NCBI RefSeq assembly: GCF_003050865.1
Contig: NZ_QAOK01000009.1
Span: forward strand, 1-64,000
DNA: 64,000 bases
Source: Nitrosospira multiformis
GTDB taxonomy: Bacteria; Pseudomonadota; Gammaproteobacteria; Burkholderiales; Nitrosomonadaceae
Reading direction: 5' to 3'
The position numbers and the translations under genes are program-made. Shown here one piece after another: positions 28,001 through 38,066 of this stretch. Below the pieces are notes generated by a model. The model was not told the DNA's origin and did not search any database. It was given only the letters and a program-made list of their open reading frames with translations. Numbering within the stretch: position 1 is the first letter of the stretch; each line of letters opens with the position of its first letter.

Positions 28001-28755
28001 CCAAGCGTGTGCATGCCGGTAACATCTATGTCAATCGTAATATGATCGGGGCCGTGGTCGGTGTGCAACCCTTTGGCGGGGAGGGCAAATCGGGTACCGG
28101 CCCCAAGGCAGGAGGGCCGCTCTACCTGCATCGGCTGATGCCTCAGACGCCCCTCTTGCTGGCGGATAACGGCGGCCTCCAGGTAAATAATGCGCCTGCT
28201 GAGCTGCAAACTCTTGCCGATTGGGCCCGGGAAGCCGGACGGGACGTACTCGCCTCGTTGTGCAAGGATTATGCCAAACGCACACCCCTCGCATTCAGCA
28301 TTCCGCTACCGGGACCGACAGGGGAGAGCAATACATTAAGATTCGCCCCACGGGGAGCGGTAGCCTGTATTGCCGTAGACGAAGATGCGCTGCTTGAGCA
28401 GATGGCCGCGGCGCTGGCGACCGGTAACCAGATTATTTTGGCTGATAACCCGCCTTTGCACGCGTTACTGGATAAGCTGCCGCCGCAAGTGCGGGATCGA
28501 TTGCATGTCGAGCGGGACTGGGTCCACGCACCGGTTTCTGCGGTTCTCTATTCAGGCTCTGAAGATGAGGCCTACCGGCTCCGAAACGAGCTGGCGGGAC
28601 GCGAAGGTGCTCTAGTCGCATTCATTACTGCCTCCGGTACCGATTTCCCTTTATACCGTTTGACGGCTGAGCGGGTGGTTAGCGTGAATACCGCTGCTGC
28701 TGGCGGCAACCCTGGCTTGATGGTACTGGATTTCAATGGATCATCTACCCATTAG
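25009..28755 (+). CDS. putA: Bifunctional proline dehydrogenase / P5C dehydrogenase PutA
   Basis: A 1248-residue enzyme that oxidises proline to glutamate. The N-terminal part contains the flavin barrel: GPGISVKLSALHPRY, YDMGFNMDAEEADRLDL, MVRLVKGAYWDAEIKRAQ and FATHNAYT. The C-terminal part is an aldehyde dehydrogenase with CISPWNFPLAIF, TGSTEVA, the general-base Glu in FIAETGGQNAMIVD (near 821) and the catalytic Cys in SAGQRCSALR (near 856), followed by the usual trailing domain. The ribbon-helix-helix DNA-binding domain of trifunctional PutA is absent, so it should not repress itself. Start at 25009; 25039 is an alternative. It stands alone. Confidence 0.95.
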   Translation: MGEIETWSPGMKVIGRSSKLFRSHGKNVGKTVIHPRFLRAAITSAYRRNETESVNGLLSQLDWPPSSRMRVEELARKLVSAMQGKHSHRGGVDALMHEFSLSSQEGIALMCLAEALLRIPDRETADRLIRDKISRGDWRAHVGHSPSLFVNATAWGLLISRKLVSTHGEDGLSAALSGLMEKGGEPLIRKGMDLAMRMLGHQFVIGETIEEALERSREREMRGYRYSYDMLGEAAITEADAQRYWASYTSAIHAIGKSRGKSGIKSGIYKGPGISVKLSALHPRYVRSQRERVMAELLPRLKSLLLLARHYDMGFNMDAEEADRLDLSLDLLEALVFDPDLAGWDGIGFVVQAYQKRCSFIVDWLIDLARRSGHRIMVRLVKGAYWDAEIKRAQVEGLDGYPVYTRKIHTDICYMVCAQKLLRAAETIYPQFATHNAYTLSAVCQTAQDAGIEDYEFQYLHGMGETLYDQVELLEEDRLAKPCRIYAPVGSYETLLSYLVRRLLENGANSSFVNRILDDDISIEELVADPISQIEQKGVHPHPAIPLPCDLYGHKRRNSAGIDFSDEQVLATLAAELAGMERREWRAEPVLADGGNAGNAGSRVLNPADRNDSLGIVIEATEHDVGVAIAAAHAFVAEWQNVSHEARAAMLERAADALEAHRTELMGLAIREAGKSLPDAVAEVREAVDFCRYYGQQIRGWSNASPSSALGPVVCISPWNFPLAIFIGQVSAALAAGNLVLAKPAEQTPLIAAVAVRLLHEAGIPRPALQLLPGRGERVGEQLVKDVRVHGVIFTGSTEVAQLICRTLALRSQKGEILFIAETGGQNAMIVDSSARIEQVVQDALTSAFDSAGQRCSALRILCLQEDIAEQVLEVLRGAMVELTVGDPRRLATDVGPVIDADAQHALLAHIEKMRAAGHTVFQPALPSVCVNGTFLAPTLIEIDHIDELKREVFGPVLHVVRFTRERLDELVGQINATGYGLTHGIHSRVDETIDFITKRVHAGNIYVNRNMIGAVVGVQPFGGEGKSGTGPKAGGPLYLHRLMPQTPLLLADNGGLQVNNAPAELQTLADWAREAGRDVLASLCKDYAKRTPLAFSIPLPGPTGESNTLRFAPRGAVACIAVDEDALLEQMAAALATGNQIILADNPPLHALLDKLPPQVRDRLHVERDWVHAPVSAVLYSGSEDEAYRLRNELAGREGALVAFITASGTDFPLYRLTAERVVSVNTAAAGGNPGLMVLDFNGSSTH

Positions 28756-28866
28756 CCGGCCGTAAGTCAAAAATCAATCCAGCTTTGGATTGAAGCTTCT
28801 CAAGATGAACTGATGCGCTATATTAAAAATAGATCCTGATATCTATATATAAGGTGAGGAGCAATC

Positions 28867-29772
28867 ATGTCAGATCTTAAAACCGTATGGTTCGGAATGT
28901 TGACTGACGATTCGGATGATTCCGGTACCGACAGTTCCATTGTATTAATTATCAATGTAAGAGGTGGCAGGTTCGATGTCTTGCACCGCACATTTCCTGA
29001 CACGGAGCAGAACGACCAGGAACAAGGACAAGCGAATCTCTATGAAATAACGGAGGATGACTTCGAGCCGCAACCCTTTGTCGGCTCTACGGTCGATCCT
29101 CAGGACCTGAATGCTTCCTCCATCCGGATCGGCATTCGCGGTAATGATATGTGGCGGCCCAAGAGCGTATTCGTCTGGGGGGAACAAAAAGATGGATTAA
29201 TCGTTCCACTTGCCCTCAATACCGAGTTGCAAGGGGATGTGGGAATTGCGGGCCAGTTGGTGGGTGTGGCCCTCAGCACGGACTCTGGTGAAGGCAAGCT
29301 TTCCTTTGCTCCTGCACGCGTTCAACTGGGAGACCAAACGGTAGTTATTCGACGATTGCTCCTGCTCTTGACTACCGCTGATGTAGATAATGCCGGCACC
29401 GACAACGACATCGCGCTTCAGATTACCGCTGCTGATGGCCGCGTGGTCGTAGATCACGTTTTTCCCGACACTTCTCAGGATGACCTGGAGCGCGCCCAGG
29501 CAAATCTTTACTTCGCCCCGGTCGATATTCCTTTTACAAGGGCTCAACTGAACGCCGACTCGATCAGGTTAAGTATCAAGGGTGACGACGCCTGGGTGCC
29601 CGCGCGCCTGTTTCTGTTTGGTCTCAGCGAGTCTGAAGGCGGCCAGCCTCCTGAATTTGTCGTGCCTCTGGTGCATCTTCCCACATGGCCCCTTGATACC
29701 TTGAGCACCGATGAGAGAGAAGGGCAAGGATCGGTTGTATTGCCCCTGCTGGACAATATTATCTTGCTTTAA
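28867..29772 (+). CDS. Tandem PLAT/LH2-like two-domain protein of unknown role
   Basis: A 301-residue protein without a signal peptide, built from two related halves. Half one has SGTDSSIVLIINV, FPDTEQNDQEQGQANLYEI and LNASSIRIGIRGNDMWRPKS; half two has AGTDNDIALQITA, FPDTSQDDLERAQANLYFA and LNADSIRLSIKGDDAWVPAR. The GTD-x-IxxxI, FPDT and RGxDxW-P pattern resembles the lipid- or protein-binding PLAT beta-sandwich, though this is my reading of the pattern. The composition is acidic. GAGGAG six bases before the ATG supports the start. No operon partner. Confidence 0.7.
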   Translation: MSDLKTVWFGMLTDDSDDSGTDSSIVLIINVRGGRFDVLHRTFPDTEQNDQEQGQANLYEITEDDFEPQPFVGSTVDPQDLNASSIRIGIRGNDMWRPKSVFVWGEQKDGLIVPLALNTELQGDVGIAGQLVGVALSTDSGEGKLSFAPARVQLGDQTVVIRRLLLLLTTADVDNAGTDNDIALQITAADGRVVVDHVFPDTSQDDLERAQANLYFAPVDIPFTRAQLNADSIRLSIKGDDAWVPARLFLFGLSESEGGQPPEFVVPLVHLPTWPLDTLSTDEREGQGSVVLPLLDNIILL

Positions 29773-29785
29773 TAATATGGATTTC

Positions 29786-29839
29786 AATAGGGTCAGAGTC
29801 GATTGATCCTAAATGGGATCAATCGACTCTGACCCTATT
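29786..29839. repeat. 54-base perfect hairpin flanked by GATTTC direct repeats
   Basis: AATAGGGTCAGAGTCGATTG is the start of a 24-base arm (29786-29809) repeated in inverted form at 29816-29839, with a six-base loop. The hexamer GATTTC occurs immediately on both sides (29780-29785 and 29840-29845), as expected for a target-site duplication. GGGTCAGAGTCGATT-type palindromes are known from REP-like elements mobilised by REP-associated transposases. It could also act as a bidirectional terminator after the PLAT-like gene. Confidence 0.7.
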
Positions 29840-29953
29840 GATTTCGGACGCGCTGTAACCAGCGCTAAAGTTTTCAACAATTGCTGACATGTATTTCAAT
29901 CTCGAACCTGTTCCCGCAATTCTTTATCTGAAAGCAACAACGATTCAGGTGCA

Positions 29954-31159
29954 ATGCATTACCCCGCCTGCCGGAACTATTTCATACCGATGCATATTAT
30001 TCCAGACCGGCTATTTTTTATGACGACCCGTAATAGCACAATTGACCTGGCAAAAGGGATGGGCATTTTTTTTGTTGTGCTTGGGCACAACTGGCTGTCG
30101 ACTCACGAGAAAAGCGAACTCACAAGAGTTATTTTCTCCTTTCACATGCCTTTGTTTTTCTTCCTGGCAGGAATATTTTTGAGAGCACCACACGGACTCC
30201 TGCGTTTTGCAATAGGGCGGACAGGATCGCTACTGAAACCCTATTTCATTGTCCTGACAGCCCTCGGTATACTCAAGATAGTGTGGGCGACACTGGATGG
30301 AGATGCCGACATCAGCGGCACCAGGTATTTTATAGGCTTGCTTTACGGTACCGGCGACACAATTGCGTGGATTACCCTATGGTTCTTACCGCATCTTTTT
30401 ATCTCATTGATCGCGTCCCTGATCATTTTGAGGGCGGTTGAAGCTTGCACGGACAACAAGGTATGGATAGCGTCAGTTGCCCTCATGCTCTTAGGGATTG
30501 GCATAGGTTCTATCGATGCCTATCGTCACCCTACGGCAATAGCCGCCAGCCTTATGGGACCAGGACGATTCCTGGGACTCCCCTGGGGCATTGATCTTAT
30601 TCCGATAACATCTTCCTTCATTATCTTCGGGTATCTGCTCGCTACACCCGTGAAATCAATGAAATTCAGCCTGCCCGGCTTGTTTGTATCTGCCGTAGTG
30701 TTTGTTGCTCTGCACTTTTATTTTGATGACACTATTGATCTTAATGAAAGGGTATACGATAGTGCAGTTGTATCGACCGTGGAGGCGGCGACAGGGATAT
30801 ATATAACGCTCAGTATCGCTTCGTTACTGCAAAATTTTTCATCCTTCAGAAAACCGCTGGCATACCTGGGATCAGGGACTCTTTTTATCCTGATCTTTCA
30901 TGACTTCCTGCAAACACTGGCGTTTGACGCGCTGCACTACATAAGCCCTTATGTGTATCTAAACAGCATTGTGAGTCTTGCATGGAGTATCGGGATGTCT
31001 TTGCTCCTGTGGGAGATGGCGAAGCGTCAGCGATGGTTGTCAAAGTTGCTGTTACCACAAAAACCAAAAAAGGCAATTGTTCGCAACGGGTTGGGACGGA
31101 TGCCTGCTAATCTGTCGCTTAAAGATCCTCAAAAAACCAGACGCGACTGCATTTTTTGA
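29954..31159 (+). CDS. Acyltransferase family 3 membrane protein
   Basis: A 401-residue polytopic protein of the acyltransferase 3 family. The N-terminal helix has TIDLAKGMGIFFVVLGHNW with the conserved Asp and the catalytic-type His, followed by FSFHMPLFFFLAGIFLRA; about ten hydrophobic helices follow. Such enzymes O-acylate glycans or lipids on the outer face of the inner membrane. AGGTG precedes the ATG at 29954, but ATG at 30020 just before the conserved region is an alternative. AT-rich relative to its neighbours, which may indicate later acquisition. Substrate not predictable. Confidence 0.85.
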   Translation: MHYPACRNYFIPMHIIPDRLFFMTTRNSTIDLAKGMGIFFVVLGHNWLSTHEKSELTRVIFSFHMPLFFFLAGIFLRAPHGLLRFAIGRTGSLLKPYFIVLTALGILKIVWATLDGDADISGTRYFIGLLYGTGDTIAWITLWFLPHLFISLIASLIILRAVEACTDNKVWIASVALMLLGIGIGSIDAYRHPTAIAASLMGPGRFLGLPWGIDLIPITSSFIIFGYLLATPVKSMKFSLPGLFVSAVVFVALHFYFDDTIDLNERVYDSAVVSTVEAATGIYITLSIASLLQNFSSFRKPLAYLGSGTLFILIFHDFLQTLAFDALHYISPYVYLNSIVSLAWSIGMSLLLWEMAKRQRWLSKLLLPQKPKKAIVRNGLGRMPANLSLKDPQKTRRDCIF

Positions 31160-31167
31160 GTGGCATG

Positions 31168-32037
31168 TCAGGTACGGGAAGAAAACCGCATCGACAAGTC
31201 TATGGCCTTTATATCCTTGGTAAGGCCGCCAATGGAAATGCGGTTCACACCGGTTTTGGCTACTGCGCGGACATTGTCAAGGGTAATTCCGCCGGAAGCT
31301 TCCAGCACTGCGCCTTTATTGGTTAGCCGCGCGTTCAATACTACTGCTTTCCTCAGTTCTTCCAGATCGAAGTTATCCAGCAGAATCAGTGTCGCTCCGG
31401 CATTCAAAGCAGTGCGGAGGCCTTCCAGTGTTTCCACTTCGATCTGGATGAATATCCCCCGGGCGGCAATTTTCCTCGCGGCATGCAGTGCCGGTTCAAT
31501 ACCGCCGGCAGCCATGATATGGTTTTCCTTGATTAGAATGCCATCATATAAACCGATCCGGTGGTTTGTTCCCCCGCCGCATTTAACGGCATATTTTTGG
31601 GCCAGCCGTAATCCAGGCAAGGTCTTGCGGGTGTCGACAATGACTGCACCGGTTCCGGAAATTGCATTCACGTAACATCGGGTCTGGGTGGCGACAGCCG
31701 AGAGCAGTTGCAGAAAATTGAGGGCTGTCCGTTCACCTGTCAGCAGTGCTCTGGCATCACCCTTCACTTCACAGAGTTTCTGTCCGGCGCCGACTGTTTC
31801 GCCGTCCTGCGCATGCCAGCGCACTTCGATTTGCGATTCCAGTTGCCGAAAGCATTCGGCAAACCATTGGCTTCCACACATCACAGCCTCTTCACGGCTG
31901 ATCACAGTAGCGGTCGCAGTTTCGTCACAAGGAACAAGGCCAGCGGTGAGGTCGCCAGCACCGACATCTTCGAGCAGCGCCTGGCTGACGTTATTCTTGA
32001 TTTCGGTTTCCAGATATGTGAAATGATCGTAAAACAT
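31168..32037 (-). CDS. nadC: Nicotinate-nucleotide pyrophosphorylase (carboxylating)
   Basis: A 289-residue quinolinate phosphoribosyltransferase, the step that makes nicotinate mononucleotide in de novo NAD synthesis. Signature stretches: EDVGAGDLTAGLVP near the start, GERTALNFLQLLSAVATQTR, VDTRKTLPGLRLAQKYAVKCGGG with the quinolinate-binding Arg and Lys residues, HRIGLYDGILIKENH and EVETLEGLRTAL. Length is normal. It converges with the acyltransferase gene, leaving eight bases between the stops, and is divergent from the next gene. Confidence 0.96.
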   Translation of the reverse strand: MFYDHFTYLETEIKNNVSQALLEDVGAGDLTAGLVPCDETATATVISREEAVMCGSQWFAECFRQLESQIEVRWHAQDGETVGAGQKLCEVKGDARALLTGERTALNFLQLLSAVATQTRCYVNAISGTGAVIVDTRKTLPGLRLAQKYAVKCGGGTNHRIGLYDGILIKENHIMAAGGIEPALHAARKIAARGIFIQIEVETLEGLRTALNAGATLILLDNFDLEELRKAVVLNARLTNKGAVLEASGGITLDNVRAVAKTGVNRISIGGLTKDIKAIDLSMRFSSRT

Positions 32038-32096
32038 TTTTATTATGTTTACCGGAACGAATGGAGTATTTTAGCTGAATGCAATACGGAGGCGTC

Positions 32097-33578
32097 ATGT
32101 CTGATGCATTGAAAGTAATCTCATACGGTTTCGGCACGATTGTCGGTCTGATCGTGATAGGGATAGTCGTATTCTGGTTCATTCAGGATATAACCCAGAA
32201 GAAGCATTCCATCCTGCGTAACTATCCAGTAATCGGGCGCCTGCGATTTTTCCTGGAGAAGCAGGGAGAGTATTTCCGGCAATACTTCTTTTCCAGTGAT
32301 CGGAGCGAAATGCCCTTTAATCGCGCTACTCGCTCATGGGTGTACAGGAATGCAAAGAATGAGGGCGGTATCGTCGGTTTCGGCTCGACCAATGATCTGC
32401 GCGAGCCAGGCTCTATTTTTTTCGTCAATGTCGCTTTCCCCGTATTGGAGAGCGACCGGTTGCCCACTCCGCCGCTGATAATTGGCGAGGGCTATTGCGA
32501 GCATCCTTTTCATGCGAAATCCATTATCAATATCAGTGGAATGAGCTATGGCGCGATCTCGGCGCCCGCAGTCCGCGCATTGTCACTTGGAGCGGCGGAG
32601 GCGGGATGCTGGCTGAACACGGGGGAAGGCGGGCTCTCACCTTATCATCTCGAAGGTGGTGGCGATATTGTCATGCAAATCGGTACTGCAAAGTATGGTA
32701 TTCGCGACCAGGAGGGTAATTTTTCACCGGAGCGGGCAAAGGAACTTGCGAAGGTGGTCAAGGCATTTGAAATAAAGCTCTCTCAGGGTGCGAAGCCGGG
32801 TAAGGGAGGGTTGCTGCCCGGAACCAAGGTAACCAATGAAATCTCGGCTATTCGCGGTATTCCTGCCCATCGTGATTCAATCAGCCCTAATCGTCATCGC
32901 GATATCGGAAATGTGGATGAACTGCTCGACAAGATCGCTCATATCCGCGATCTCACCGGGCGGCCTGTGGGTGTCAAGGCTGCCATCGGCGGGTGGCGCT
33001 TTATTAACGAACTGTGCGACGCAGTGAATCGCAGGGGTTCCGAATACGCACCGGATTTTCTCAACATCGATGGGGGCGAAGGTGGCAGCGGGGCTGCGCC
33101 CCAGACTCTGTTCGACCACATGAGCCTGCCCATTGCGGAAGCGTTACCACGGGTGGTGGATGCATTACTGGAATCCGGCTTGAGAGACCGCATACGTGTG
33201 GTTGCAGCAGGTAAGCTGGTGACACCGGCACGGGCGGCGTGGGCGCTGTGCGTGGGTGCGGACTTCGTCAACACCGCGCGCGGTTTCATGTTTTCACTCG
33301 GCTGTATCCAGGCCATGCGATGTCACCTGAATACCTGCCCTACCGGTATCACCACCCATAATCGGCGTTTGCAGCGTGGCCTGGTGGTGCAGGAGAAATA
33401 CCAGCGCGTTGCCAATTATGCCAAAAACATGAACAGGGAAATCGATATGATTGCCTACTCCTGCGGCTTGCGCCACGCCCGTCAATTGAAGCGCGAGCAT
33501 GTGCGCATCGTGGAGACGGCGGGCAAAAGTGTGGCTCTCAACATTTTGTATCCATATCCGGAAATACCTTCGCTTTGA
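32097..33578 (+). CDS. FMN-binding glutamate-synthase-like protein, membrane anchored
   Basis: A 493-residue protein with an N-terminal membrane helix (about 8-30, ISYGFGTIVGLIVIGIVVFW) and the FMN/3Fe-4S barrel of the glutamate synthase large subunit. Visible motifs: MSYGAISAPAVRALSLGA, NTGEGGLSPYH, GAKPGKGGLLPG, NIDGGEGGSGAAP and CHLNTCPTGITTHN, the last with the Cys residues of the Fe-S cluster. It lacks the amidotransferase domain and so is not a full GOGAT; this family is widespread and its substrate is not established. GGAGG seven bases before the ATG at 32097 decides the start over the ATG at 32079. Confidence 0.88.
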   Translation: MSDALKVISYGFGTIVGLIVIGIVVFWFIQDITQKKHSILRNYPVIGRLRFFLEKQGEYFRQYFFSSDRSEMPFNRATRSWVYRNAKNEGGIVGFGSTNDLREPGSIFFVNVAFPVLESDRLPTPPLIIGEGYCEHPFHAKSIINISGMSYGAISAPAVRALSLGAAEAGCWLNTGEGGLSPYHLEGGGDIVMQIGTAKYGIRDQEGNFSPERAKELAKVVKAFEIKLSQGAKPGKGGLLPGTKVTNEISAIRGIPAHRDSISPNRHRDIGNVDELLDKIAHIRDLTGRPVGVKAAIGGWRFINELCDAVNRRGSEYAPDFLNIDGGEGGSGAAPQTLFDHMSLPIAEALPRVVDALLESGLRDRIRVVAAGKLVTPARAAWALCVGADFVNTARGFMFSLGCIQAMRCHLNTCPTGITTHNRRLQRGLVVQEKYQRVANYAKNMNREIDMIAYSCGLRHARQLKREHVRIVETAGKSVALNILYPYPEIPSL

Positions 33579-33666
33579 CTGGCATGCGGTACTGGAATCC
33601 GATACAGCAATAGCTTTGCCTGTTGCATCCTCCATCTCGCCTGAGGATTGGGGCCGTAAGGGATAT

Positions 33667-33694
33667 CTTGAAAATTCTCCCGTATCCCACATAT
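33667..33694 (+). promoter_or_regulatory. Sigma-32-like heat-shock promoter of clpB
   Basis: CTTGAAA at 33667-33673, twelve bases, then CCCACATAT from 33686, 35 bases ahead of the clpB start. This closely follows the sigma-32 pattern (CTTGAAA ... CCCCATnT). The placement before a heat-shock gene makes the call stronger than the sequence alone. Confidence 0.7.
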
Positions 33695-33728
33695 ATAATA
33701 ATCATTCACTACCCATAAAGGGCTTCTC

Positions 33729-36338
<2,610 letters not shown>

Positions 36339-36372
36339 GGAAATTCCCGGAAGCCAAGCGCGCTCTCCCCAA

Positions 36373-36395
36373 CCCTCTCCTTGCAAGGGAGAGGG
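36373..36395 (+). terminator. Hairpin downstream of clpB
   Basis: CCCTCTCCTTGCAAGGGAGA and the following GGG form an eight-pair stem around TTGCAAG. There is no U run, so it may be part of a dispersed repeat rather than an intrinsic terminator. Confidence 0.4.
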
Positions 36396-36623
36396 AGTGG
36401 GTAAGGTTGAAACTCGATTCGCACGATGAAGTGATGGCATTGGTTCAGGCTTGTAGCGTTATGAACTGTCCAAACGTGACAACCAGTGAAATCCAGCACC
36501 AGCCGCGCTTAATAAAAAACGCATGGCAAAAGACAAACAACCCTTTTTTCCTACAAAATCTTGCAGCTTTCAGAGGATAAGAGGCCGCGAAGCGGGGCTG
36601 GATCGGGCGGGAAGCATGACAGT

Positions 36624-36758
36624 CCTCACATGCATTTGAGGCGCGGACATCTCCGGCGACTTGAAAAGAAAGTAGTGTGGGTACGGCCTTCGATGATCAA
36701 TGCTGATTCAAAACGCGGTGCAGTTGTGAAAGATTATCTTGTACCCCCGAAGGCATAA
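36624..36758 (+). pseudogene. 3-prime remnant of a plasmid/phage-type gene
   Basis: This open stretch ends in MHLRRGHLRRLEKKVVWVRP and then a short tail KRGAVVKDYLV. The HxRRGHxRxLxxxxxVWVRP style is typical of the C-terminus of a hypothetical protein seen on phages and plasmids. No matching N-terminal part precedes it, so it looks like a gene tail left by a deletion. Recognition is by pattern and memory, hence modest confidence. Confidence 0.35.
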
Positions 36759-37006
36759 GAAGTTCGCTCACTGAGCAGGGGGAAATCAACTAATGGAGTT
36801 TTCCCCCATTGGCGGGGATAGGTCTGTTGATGACTTCCAAAGCGCCTGTCCAGCCTGGGTTTCCGGCATTGCTCAGGATTGCGGCAACCCTCAAAAAAAG
36901 ACGACCGGCGAGGAATTGAAAACGGTCGCCATTGAAGCGGGAGCGGCTACGAACGTAGATGGTCGATTCCAGATCGGCTGACGCGCTTATTTGACTTAAG
37001 GGGAGT

Positions 37007-37162
37007 GTGCATGATGCTAAACCATCGGCAAAGACAGCTGAGAATCTCGAAGTGGCCAGCAGAGAAAGATTCTGGAGTGTTCGCGTTACCGGAAACTGGC
37101 GAATTATTTTCCGCTTCGAGAACGGAGCGGCGCAGGACCTGGACTTAACCGATTACCACTGA
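37007..37162 (+). pseudogene. higB: Truncated higB toxin gene
   Basis: The frame ends with FWSVRVTGNWRIIFRF, then LDLTDYH and a stop, which is the C-terminal half of HigB/RelE-type mRNA interferases. The preceding residues (AENLEV) fit the mid part of the protein, but the usual ELKGDR-type stretch and the whole first half are missing; an in-frame stop lies just upstream of a GTG at 37007. Eleven bases separate it from an intact higA antitoxin. The toxin is probably dead while the antitoxin survives. Confidence 0.65.
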
Positions 37163-37173
37163 AGGAGCTGAAA

Positions 37174-37479
37174 ATGGGCATGAAGAATCCTGTTCATCCT
37201 GGTCGGATTGTAAAAAGCACGATCGAAGAGCTGGATTTAAGCGTTACCGAGGCTGCCAAGGTGTTAAACGTGTCACGACCTACCCTGTCCAGTCTCATCA
37301 ACGAAAAAGCCGGCATATCGCCGGGGATGGCGGTAAGGCTATCAAAGTCCATGGGAAGCGCTCCTGCTTTCTGGATGCGGCTGCAGATGATTTTCGATCT
37401 TGCCCAAGTCGAGGCACGCGCCGATACCATTATCGTCAACCAGATTGTCCAACCGCATCCGGCCCCAGGAGGCCAGTGA
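37174..37479 (+). CDS. higA: HigA-type antitoxin / XRE transcriptional regulator
   Basis: A 101-residue helix-turn-helix protein of the HigA/VapI family: NPVHPGRIVKSTIEELDLSV at the start, TEAAKVLNVSRPTLSSLINEKAGISPGMAVRLSK as the DNA-binding helices, and the FWMRLQMIFDLAQ helix that follows in HigA. It would neutralise HigB and repress the locus. The upstream toxin gene is truncated, so it may now act only as a repressor or on another toxin. GGAG precedes the ATG. The stop overlaps the GTG of the next gene. Confidence 0.88.
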   Translation: MGMKNPVHPGRIVKSTIEELDLSVTEAAKVLNVSRPTLSSLINEKAGISPGMAVRLSKSMGSAPAFWMRLQMIFDLAQVEARADTIIVNQIVQPHPAPGGQ

Positions 37480-37817
37480 AGATTTCGGGAAAGAATTGGG
37501 AAAATAAAAGCGCCAAAGCCAATCTTCAAAGTAGTTCTGAAAGCAGGAAAGGAACAGAAAAGAGATCAGAAGTAGGGCTTTTGGCCACAGGTTCTATCCG
37601 TGCCCGTTGGGAAACGGCGCAGCGTTGGTATGAGGCTGAGCTTGTTCTTGACCTACTAGGCGATTGGGTTCTTATGCGTCGATGGGGTAGCAAGGCTTCC
37701 AGGCAATACGGAGAACTGTCGCATGTGGTAGAGGGAGAGGTGGAGGGAAAACAATTTATTGAACGGATTCATTTAGTGAGATTACGGCGTAAACCAGCTT
37801 ACTGGCGGATCTATTAA
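37476..37817 (+). CDS. Small WGR-like domain protein
   Basis: A 113-residue basic protein starting with GTG that overlaps the higA stop by four bases. The core RWYEAELVLDLLGDWVLMRR followed by WGSKASRQYGE matches the pattern of the WGR domain (RYYxLxLxxDLFGDWVLxRxWGRxG), which binds DNA ends in PARPs and occurs in bacterial genes near plasmid and phage DNA. The first 45 residues are low-complexity and may not be translated. Overlap with higA suggests co-translation. The family call is by pattern. Confidence 0.6.
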   Translation: MKISGKNWENKSAKANLQSSSESRKGTEKRSEVGLLATGSIRARWETAQRWYEAELVLDLLGDWVLMRRWGSKASRQYGELSHVVEGEVEGKQFIERIHLVRLRRKPAYWRIY

Positions 37818-38066
37818 CCGCTTGCCCTTGTGCCTGTGGAAAGACTGGCCAGGTAGCGGATTGCGTCCCGGGAGGGGCATTCCACAACCTAAAGTATGTG
37901 CGCTACTGCTCAATGACACGAGATACATTGAAAGCGATCTATCTCGTTGAAAGAGGAAATATTGAAAAATTGAAAGGGCAGGATGTAAAGATGTAGCAAA
38001 AGGGAGTCTTTATGCTACTTATCGACTCGCCAAAAAGGGCAATATTGCAGAACAAGAGATGAGCGT

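Noticed and set aside
36793-36981. 62-residue plus-strand frame
   Set aside because: No family match, sits in decayed DNA, and has no convincing start.
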